Shown here in pieces: positions 6,837-13,020 of a DNA stretch of 13,020 nucleotides. Source of the DNA: CALFER01 sp964472395 (GTDB lineage Bacteria > CSSED10-310 > CALFER01); NCBI GenBank assembly GCA_964472395.1, contig CAYYMM010000120.1, forward strand, positions 1 to 13,020, in the 5' to 3' direction. Below the pieces are notes generated by a model. It saw only the letters and a list, made by a program, of their open reading frames with translations, was not told the DNA's origin and did no database searches. Numbering within the stretch: position 1 is the stretch's first letter; each line of letters begins with the position of its first letter. The position numbers were made by a program, and so were the translations under genes.

Positions 6837-8252
6837 ATGGCATCAGGAAGATGGATACTCTGGACACTGATCAGTGTATGCATGCTCGCGACAGCCGTTC
6901 TCCCGGTATCGGCCCAATTTGCCTACTCCGAAAAACCTTCGCTCGAAAAGGTTCCGGCAGGAACCATCACCGGGCAGGCGAACGGGAAGCCATTTGAAGC
7001 GAAATTCGTGGCATTCCAGCCGAGTTACACCGGCAACTGGGAGATGATCATTGCGGACAAACCGTTCGAACCGGCGGACATCATCATGGATTGTCAGCAC
7101 ATCGACATCGACCTGCCTCATGCCCCCGCCGCCGGGAAAGTCATGTCCAAGCCGATGGAATACGGCAAGGGGATCTGGCAGATACAGTCTCCGGATGACC
7201 CGGCCGAAACGACGAGCTGGAACGCAGACAATGCCTGGGTACTTGAGATCACTGAATGGAATGTGAAACCGTGGGATCCCAATGCCGACATGTTCCAGCA
7301 GGCCGGCACGGCGTCGGGCCGGATCGGGATCTGCTACAAGGGAAGCGGCAGTTTCAAAAATTCATGGGCTGGCGGCACATTTAAAAATGCGTCGGTCCGC
7401 TTCATGGGTGAACCGCCTGCGGCCATTAAAAATGCCATGGCGTCCGCTCCTGCCGCAGGATCTTCCACAGGACACGCTGCCCCTGCAGGCAGCACGAAAA
7501 CCATCCCGGGTTCATCGACCGCGGGAACCTGGAAACTGCTCGGTAATCCGGGCGAGTGGGCCAACACCATCGCCGCAACCACACTCGACGGAAAGGTCTA
7601 TTCGATCGAGACAAATGGCGCGCTATTCTCGACTGATCCAACAACGGGTAAATGGACTCCCATCGGCAAACCGGATTTTGCCGAGACACGGTTTATGTTC
7701 GCATCCGGTACCAATCTCTTTACAATCGAAGAATCCGGATCGCTGTATCAGGTGAATCCGGGTACCGGCGCCAAGAAGCAGATCGGAAAACCGAATGAAT
7801 GGAAAAATACGGTTGCGATCGCGCCCGGAGCGGGGAAACTCTATTCGATCGAGGCAAACGGTGCGTTGTATGTAACGGATCCGGCGACCGGTCTGTGGAA
7901 AACGATCGGCAAGCCGGAATTCGCCGCGACGAAATTCATGCTGTTCGCCAAGGGTAGTCTGTTTACGATCGAAACGAGCGGCACGATGTATAAAGTCAAT
8001 CTGGTTGACGGAACCTGGGCATCGGTCGGCAATGCCGGTGCGTTCAGTGACACGAAGGTTCTCACGGTCCTGAACGACACGATGTATGCGACCGAAGAAG
8101 ACGGTTCGCTCGTGCAGTGCAACCCGGAAACAGGCAATCGAACGGTCATCGGCAAACCCGAATTCATCAATACGCTGTTCCTCATTCCCGTCGGCGCAGG
8201 GCTGACCTCAATCGAATCCTCGGGGTCGATGTACGCCATACATGTACAATAG
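6837..8252 (+). CDS. Exported protein: unknown N-terminal domain plus six-blade repeat propeller
   Basis: A signal peptide occupies residues 1-26 (arginine at 5, hydrophobic 7-22, likely cleavage after VSA), so the product is exported. No lipobox cysteine is seen at the cleavage site. Residues about 40-192 form a compact domain with a GQANGKPF motif near 46-53 and only two cysteines (86 and 166). It loosely recalls small exported domains with a G-x-V-x-G-K-P-F start known from myxobacterial lipoproteins. That is a memory-based resemblance, not an assignment. An Ala/Ser/Gly/Pro-rich linker follows (about 194-230). Residues 231-471 are six repeats of 41, 40, 41, 40, 41 and 38 residues. Each has a G-K/N-P/A strand near its start and an I-E-x-x/N-G-x-L/M-Y-like strand near its end, as in tachylectin- or lectin-like propellers. 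A strong promoter and ribosome site precede the gene, and its last 11 nt overlap the kinase regulator start. Ligand unknown; no catalytic residues recognised. Confidence 0.88.
   Translation: MASGRWILWTLISVCMLATAVLPVSAQFAYSEKPSLEKVPAGTITGQANGKPFEAKFVAFQPSYTGNWEMIIADKPFEPADIIMDCQHIDIDLPHAPAAGKVMSKPMEYGKGIWQIQSPDDPAETTSWNADNAWVLEITEWNVKPWDPNADMFQQAGTASGRIGICYKGSGSFKNSWAGGTFKNASVRFMGEPPAAIKNAMASAPAAGSSTGHAAPAGSTKTIPGSSTAGTWKLLGNPGEWANTIAATTLDGKVYSIETNGALFSTDPTTGKWTPIGKPDFAETRFMFASGTNLFTIEESGSLYQVNPGTGAKKQIGKPNEWKNTVAIAPGAGKLYSIEANGALYVTDPATGLWKTIGKPEFAATKFMLFAKGSLFTIETSGTMYKVNLVDGTWASVGNAGAFSDTKVLTVLNDTMYATEEDGSLVQCNPETGNRTVIGKPEFINTLFLIPVGAGLTSIESSGSMYAIHVQ
7527..8249 (+). repeat. Six propeller-blade coding repeats arranged as three two-blade units
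   Basis: Blades begin at 7527, 7650, 7770, 7893, 8013 and 8136. Blades 1 and 3 share an EWxNT-(I/V)-A strand and YSIE-x-NGAL. Blades 2 and 4 share a TKF/TRFM strand and FTIE-x-SG. Blade 6 matches 2 and 4 (GKPEF start, SIESSGSMY), and blade 5 is the most divergent odd blade. Odd blades are one residue longer than even ones, giving an 81-residue (243-nt) higher-order period repeated three times. Confidence 0.8.
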
Positions 8253-11200
8253 CGAGTCTCCGGCAGAGTCTGAATCGTTCGAGGGGATCACGCCGATCAC
8301 AGCCGCGCGGATCCCCTCTCGCTATCAGGTCCGTCGCGAGCTCGGACGCGGCGCCTCAGGGACGGTATTCGAAGTGCTGGACCGGCAGACCGGCGTGGTT
8401 GTCGCCGTCAAGTGCCTCGATCGGATGCCCCGCGCCGATGTCCTGCCGGTATTGCGCGCCGAATTCGAAGTGCTCCGGCGCGTCGATCACCCGCATGTCA
8501 TCCGGATGCTCGACTTCGACGCCCCTCCCGGCGTTCCCCCCATCATCGTCATGGAGTACGTCCGGTCAATTCCGTTCGACCGATTCAGTCGGGACATCGA
8601 TCCGGAGCGTCTCCGCGAGGCACTCCGGCAGATCCTGTCGGCGCTCGATTACCTCCACGGTCTTGGAATCGTCCACGGCGATCTCAAGCCGTCCAACCTG
8701 CTGATCGCTCCGGAACCGGTTCCGTTTCATCTCCGGATCGCCGACTTCGGCTTCGCTCAGACCCTGACCCGTGGGCGTGGCGGGTTCATCGGAGGCACGA
8801 TTCCGTATGCCGCTCCGGAGGCGCTTCGGAATGGTGCCGTCGATCCCCGCTCGGATCTCTTTTCGCTCGGCGTCATCAGCGCCGAACTGATCCTCGCCGC
8901 TCCCATCTCCGTCACGGCCTCGACGCTGTCCGCCTATCTGTCGAATCCCCGCGCATCGCTTCCCTCCCCTCTTCCGGATCGATTCCGGTCGTTCGAACCG
9001 ATCATCGGGACGCTTCTGGCGGCGGATCCCGAGCGTCGTTTTCTGTCGGCGGGTGAGGTGTTCAGGCGGCTTGCCGATGATGAGTCAGCCCCGGGGGGGC
9101 TCCTGAGGGGGCATTTCGTTCACCCGCGTTTCACGGGCCGGAAAGCGGAATGCAGCGTGTTTCGGGATGCTGTCGGGCAGGCGGCGGGCGGCGCGAGCGT
9201 GCCGGTTTACGTGACCGGAGTCCGAGGCATCGGGAAGTCGCGTTTCCTGCATGAAATCGCCATGGATATGCGGATCGCCGGCCGTTCTGTGTATCAGGCC
9301 GATTCCGGCGAGAATCTCCCGAGTCGCGTTCTGGCGGATTTGATCGATGGTGAACCGGCGCGGATCCCCCGCGAGGCACTCGTGCGCGGAATCACGGACC
9401 ATCTGTGCCGGAACCCGTATGTTCTGCTGGTGGATGATATCGATCAGTTGCCTGACTCCGAGCGTGATCTCGTGGGAACGCTCACCGATGCGGCAATTCC
9501 CGGAATGTGTATCGGGCTCTTCGCTGAAACCGATGTCTGCGGCGATCGCTCTGCCGTTGGCCCCGTGATCCGCCTGCGTCCGCTCGACGGCCATGCGGCC
9601 GGCGGGCTCGTGGCGTCATGTTTTCTCCCGCGCATCGAAGCCCCCGCAGTGGAACGAATCGTGACGGCCGGATCGGGTATCCCGGGCCGCCTGATCGCGC
9701 TCGCTTCCCTGTCCGTCTCGTCCGGCGCCCTTCATTTCGAGGGGAACCGCTGGACCTGGAATCCGGCGGCTCCGATCCGCATTCCGGACTCCGATGAGGG
9801 GATTGCCGAGGCTTCCATCGAAGCACTCTCGTCGGATGAGCAGCGTGTGGCGGGCGCGATCGCGTGCATGCGGGGGTGTTTCGATCCGGTCCGGCATGCG
9901 GAGCTGATCGGGTTGGACACGTCGATCATTTCGCAGGCGATCATGACGCTTCGCGGCCAGGCGATCGTGACCGACGGACTGCGGATGCGCGACGAGAGCC
10001 TTGAGGTGGTTGCGATCGGAAAACTCGATGATGAGGTGCGCACCCGTCTGCATCGGGCGGCGGCCGCGATGCTCGAGGGGGTTCCCGGACGGGAAACGGA
10101 AGCAGGCCAGCATCATCTGGAGGCCGGCAATATTGCGCCAGGCTTGCGGATGCTGTTCGATGCGGCGGCCGCAAGCCGCAATTCGGGCGATATCTCCGGT
10201 GCCGCAGCCCTGTATTATCGGATCGAATCGCAGTGCAGCGATGATCCTGCAACGGCTTCATACTTCTGGAAGTCCGCTCTCGAACGCGGCAACATCCACG
10301 TGTCACTCGGTCAGATGGACAGTGCGCGCGCCGCGTATCAGAAGGCGCTCGATCTGCTGGGCGACACCGGAGATCCCCTCCGCCGCTCCTCGATTCTCGG
10401 GAATCTCGCCCTGATCGATCTCAGGCAGGGCAAATTCGATGCCACTGCCGAGTTGCTGCTGTCCGCCCGTCGGGAAGCCGCTCAGGCCGGGCGCACGGCC
10501 CTGGAGGGGGAACATCTCCTCAAACTGGGGAATGTGCGGATGCGTCAGGGCAGACTCGAGGAGGCTTCGGCGGTTTACGAGGAGGCGATCGGGGTTCTGG
10601 AGCGCGCGGAAGCACCGAAATTGCTGGCGGCCGCATGGAACAACCTGGGGGCGGTGCGCGAATCTCGCGAGGATCTCGAGGGAGCGCTCCGATCCTACGA
10701 AATGGCGCTGCCGCTCAAGGAATCGGCCGGCGACCGCAAGGGTGCTGCAATTCTGATGCACAACATTGGGCACATTCACGCGGAACGAGGGCAGATCCGG
10801 ACGGGTTTCGGGTTTCTCGCGAAGGCCCGCCGGCTGGTATGGAAACAGGGTGAAATCCCTGTGCAGGCACAGGTGCTGTGCACGCTCGCCGGGTTGCTGA
10901 TCGATCGCGGCTGCTATCGGGCGGCGATGCGATGGCTGGAGAAGGCAGTCGAGCTGGCCGGATCGGCGGGGGACGAGGGTGCGAGGCGGTATGCGGAGGT
11001 CGAGCAGGCGCGGCTTTATATCGAGATCGGCTGTGCGGACCGGGCGCACCGGTTGCTGCTCGACCGCGTCAGCACGCTCCCGGAGGGGTGTGCCATCGGG
11101 CCGGATGAATCCGCCATGCTGCGCCGGCTCGCGCTCGCGGCCCTGGAAGCGGACCCGGACTCTGCGCGTCAATGCCTCGCCTGGCTCGACCGGTCGAAAC

Positions 11201-13020
11201 TCGATGCCGAGGAGCCCGTGTTCGCGCGGGTTGAACGCCTCATCATCGAAGGGCGTGTGAGAAGTATTCTGGGGGAGCGGGACCGGGCGCGTGAATTGTT
11301 CGGGGAGGCCCGGCGACAGGCGGGGATGGTCCGGTTGGCCGATGCGGTTGCGTTCGAGGCTCTGGAGTGTGCCGCGGGTGGAGATCCGGGCGAGGGACTC
11401 CGGTTGCTCGACGAGGCGGATCCGGATGCGGCGCTCGAGCGTCAGACCGCGTATCCCGCGCTCCTGCGCGTGCTCGAGGCTCGGGCGACCTGCCTGTCGA
11501 TGCTCGGGAGGACGCGATCGATCGCACTGGTGCGTCTTCGGATCGAGACGATCGTCGGGCGTCTGTGCGCACATCTGCCCGACGGGGTCGATCCGGCCGC
11601 TTTCACCGGACGGATCGGATGGCGGGAACGATCGGCGGACGCGATGGCGGGTGACCGGAGATGGAACGACGAGAGGGAGGAGACGATGGAGGATCGCCGA
11701 AAGCTCATGCTGCTGGTCGATGTGACCCGGAGTGTGGTGTCGGAAAATTCCTTGGAGGGGTTGCTGGGGTACATCACGAGCCAGGCCATCGCGTTGACGG
11801 GGGCGGATCGCGGTTTCTGCTGGCTGAAGGCCGGAGCGGACAGCGCGGAATCTCTGGTCATGCGCAACATGACCCGCCGGGACATTTTCGGGAAGAACGC
11901 CCAGATCAGCAGCTCGATCCTCGAGGAAGTCATGACATCGGGCCATACGGTGCATCTCAGGGATACACTGTCCGACGCGGACTTCCGCAACCGCCGGTCC
12001 ATTCTTGCCTATAATCTCAGACGGATCATGTGCGCACCGCTCGTGATCCAATCCTCCCGGGCCGACACGCTTCCCGCCGCGGGTGTGCTGTACGTCGACG
12101 GCGCGTCACCGGGCGGCGACTTTTCGATTCTCGACCGGGATGTCTTCGAATCGCTCGCTCGCAGCGCCTCGACGGGTATCGAAAACATCCGATTGAAGGC
12201 GAGGCTCATCCGGGAAAACTCGTCGCTCCGACGGCAGATTGCCGATCAGTTCCGGTTCGGCGATTTCATCGGTGAATCCGATGCGATCCGCAGGGTGCTG
12301 CAGGTCGTCGAGCGTGTTGCGTCGACCGAGGCGAACGTGTTGATCCTGGGGGAAAGCGGCACCGGCAAGGAACTGATTGCTCGGATTCTGCATTTCAATG
12401 GAGCGCGCGCATCGGGACCGTTCCTGAGCATCAACTGTGCGGCGCTCACCGAGTCGATTCTCGAGAGCGAATTGTTCGGCGTCGAGGCGGGTGTGGCGAC
12501 CGGTGTGAACAAACGGCAGGGACTGTTCGCGCAAGCCGGACAGGGCACGTTGTTTCTTGATGAAATCGGAGACATGCCCGTGGCCATGCAGGCCAAACTG
12601 CTCCGGGTGCTTCAGGAACGCAAAGTGCGGCCGGTCGGCGGAAAGAATCTCGTTGACGTCGATGTCCGGATCGTCTGCGCGACCCATCGGGATTTGTACG
12701 CGGCGGCCCGCGAGGGCCGTTTCCGCGAGGATCTCTTGTACCGGCTCGATGTCATCTCGGTCACACTCCCGCCGCTGCGCGACCGTCCGGACGACATTCC
12801 GATTCTGGTGAGGAGTTTCATCCGGAAGCATGCCGGAAAGATGGGGAAGGGCGATGTGGACATCGATCCGGGTGCGCTGGCTGCTCTCCAGCGGTATGCG
12901 TGGCCCGGCAATGTGCGGGAGCTTGAAAACCAGGTCGAGCGGGCGCTGATCATGGCGACACCCGGTCGGCCGCTCGAGATCCATGTTTTTTCCGGGGGGA
13001 TCACCGAGATGGTTCACGGG
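8242..13020 (+). CDS. Giant cytoplasmic regulator: Ser/Thr protein kinase - AAA/STAND NTPase - TPR array - GAF - sigma54-activator-type AAA+; 3' end outside window
   Basis: One frame stays open for 1593 codons to the window edge. The ATG at 8242 is the only possible start: a stop lies at 8203-8205 in frame and no other start codon follows before the kinase glycine loop. It overlaps the upstream gene by 11 nt and has no Shine-Dalgarno, so translation is probably coupled. Kinase, about 28-280: glycine loop GRGASG (35-40), K57, E74, HGDLKPSN (145-152, Asp147 catalytic, but no Arg before it), DFG (168-170), APE (191-193), D205. NTPase, about 294-600: FTGR, Walker A GVRGIGKS (326-333), Walker B VLLVDDID (394-401). 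TPR-like helices, about 634-1110. GAF, about 1155-1312, then a short coiled coil (about 1313-1337). AAA+, from about 1341: Walker A GESGTGKE (1370-1377), LFLDEIGD (1437-1444), sensor I near 1475-1484, Arg-finger region FREDLLYR (1494-1501), sensor II NVRELEN (1557-1563). The GAFTGA loop reads GVATGV (1417-1422). No membrane spans. By family knowledge, the kinase-NTPase-TPR part senses and the AAA+ part remodels sigma54 holoenzyme; the altered loop makes that last step doubtful. Whether a Fis-type HTH follows is unseen. Confidence 0.93.
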   Translation, partial: MYNSESPAESESFEGITPITAARIPSRYQVRRELGRGASGTVFEVLDRQTGVVVAVKCLDRMPRADVLPVLRAEFEVLRRVDHPHVIRMLDFDAPPGVPPIIVMEYVRSIPFDRFSRDIDPERLREALRQILSALDYLHGLGIVHGDLKPSNLLIAPEPVPFHLRIADFGFAQTLTRGRGGFIGGTIPYAAPEALRNGAVDPRSDLFSLGVISAELILAAPISVTASTLSAYLSNPRASLPSPLPDRFRSFEPIIGTLLAADPERRFLSAGEVFRRLADDESAPGGLLRGHFVHPRFTGRKAECSVFRDAVGQAAGGASVPVYVTGVRGIGKSRFLHEIAMDMRIAGRSVYQADSGENLPSRVLADLIDGEPARIPREALVRGITDHLCRNPYVLLVDDIDQLPDSERDLVGTLTDAAIPGMCIGLFAETDVCGDRSAVGPVIRLRPLDGHAAGGLVASCFLPRIEAPAVERIVTAGSGIPGRLIALASLSVSSGALHFEGNRWTWNPAAPIRIPDSDEGIAEASIEALSSDEQRVAGAIACMRGCFDPVRHAELIGLDTSIISQAIMTLRGQAIVTDGLRMRDESLEVVAIGKLDDEVRTRLHRAAAAMLEGVPGRETEAGQHHLEAGNIAPGLRMLFDAAAASRNSGDISGAAALYYRIESQCSDDPATASYFWKSALERGNIHVSLGQMDSARAAYQKALDLLGDTGDPLRRSSILGNLALIDLRQGKFDATAELLLSARREAAQAGRTALEGEHLLKLGNVRMRQGRLEEASAVYEEAIGVLERAEAPKLLAAAWNNLGAVRESREDLEGALRSYEMALPLKESAGDRKGAAILMHNIGHIHAERGQIRTGFGFLAKARRLVWKQGEIPVQAQVLCTLAGLLIDRGCYRAAMRWLEKAVELAGSAGDEGARRYAEVEQARLYIEIGCADRAHRLLLDRVSTLPEGCAIGPDESAMLRRLALAALEADPDSARQCLAWLDRSKLDAEEPVFARVERLIIEGRVRSILGERDRARELFGEARRQAGMVRLADAVAFEALECAAGGDPGEGLRLLDEADPDAALERQTAYPALLRVLEARATCLSMLGRTRSIALVRLRIETIVGRLCAHLPDGVDPAAFTGRIGWRERSADAMAGDRRWNDEREETMEDRRKLMLLVDVTRSVVSENSLEGLLGYITSQAIALTGADRGFCWLKAGADSAESLVMRNMTRRDIFGKNAQISSSILEEVMTSGHTVHLRDTLSDADFRNRRSILAYNLRRIMCAPLVIQSSRADTLPAAGVLYVDGASPGGDFSILDRDVFESLARSASTGIENIRLKARLIRENSSLRRQIADQFRFGDFIGESDAIRRVLQVVERVASTEANVLILGESGTGKELIARILHFNGARASGPFLSINCAALTESILESELFGVEAGVATGVNKRQGLFAQAGQGTLFLDEIGDMPVAMQAKLLRVLQERKVRPVGGKNLVDVDVRIVCATHRDLYAAAREGRFREDLLYRLDVISVTLPPLRDRPDDIPILVRSFIRKHAGKMGKGDVDIDPGALAALQRYAWPGNVRELENQVERALIMATPGRPLEIHVFSGGITEMVHG

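Noticed and set aside
10303..12051. Long minus-strand open frame (582 codons) opposite the regulator gene
   Set aside because: The plus strand codes a continuous, motif-rich TPR and GAF sequence here. The minus-strand translation is Arg/Pro/Gln-rich with no recognisable fold. It is a shadow frame caused by high GC.
12106..13017. Minus-strand open frame (303 codons) opposite the AAA+ domain
   Set aside because: It lies entirely over clear Walker A, Walker B and sensor motifs on the plus strand, so it is a shadow.

Overview
All genes in this window lie on the + strand. GC is uneven: I counted about 45-52% in 60-base samples from the middle of the two large surface-protein genes, 62-65% at their 3' ends, and up to 72% in the TPR part of the last gene. 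The organism looks like a Gram-negative-style bacterium with Sec-exported beta-propellers, good Shine-Dalgarno sites and a sigma70-type promoter. A very large Ser/Thr kinase regulator and a clustered family of hairpin repeats point to an uncultured, large-genome heterotroph, perhaps myxobacterium-like or from a little-studied phylum. Nothing here fixes the phylum.

Layout. (1) Positions 2-2422 hold the 3' part of an Asp-box (sortilin/BNR-type) propeller protein ending in Fn3-like and Ig-like domains. (2) Overlapping it by 4 nt is an 803-residue exported propeller protein (2419-4830) with a distinct C-terminal beta domain. (3) The non-coding stretch 4831-5195 carries five near-identical copies of a hairpin repeat (41-nt unit) and one inverted, divergent relative whose stem arms have changed in a compensated way. 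(4) A GT-C-like multi-spanning membrane protein follows (5196-6752). (5) A strong sigma70-like promoter (6776-6804) and a near-perfect Shine-Dalgarno precede a 471-residue exported protein (6837-8252). Its C-terminal half is a six-blade propeller built from three two-blade units. (6) Overlapping that gene by 11 nt, with no Shine-Dalgarno of its own, is a giant open reading frame (8242 to the window end, 1593 codons with no stop). It encodes a Ser/Thr protein kinase, an AAA/STAND-type NTPase, a TPR array, a GAF domain and a sigma54-activator-type AAA+ domain in one chain.

The two overlapping gene pairs are probably separate transcription units. The first makes cell-surface or secreted propeller proteins. 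The second couples an exported propeller protein to a cytoplasmic signalling regulator from one promoter. The most interesting feature is that regulator. Its sigma54-type AAA+ domain keeps Walker A, Walker B, sensor I and sensor II motifs, but the GAFTGA loop that normally contacts sigma54 reads GVATGV. Either it activates sigma54 in an unusual way or it does something else with the ATPase. The C-terminus, where a DNA-binding domain would sit, is outside the window.
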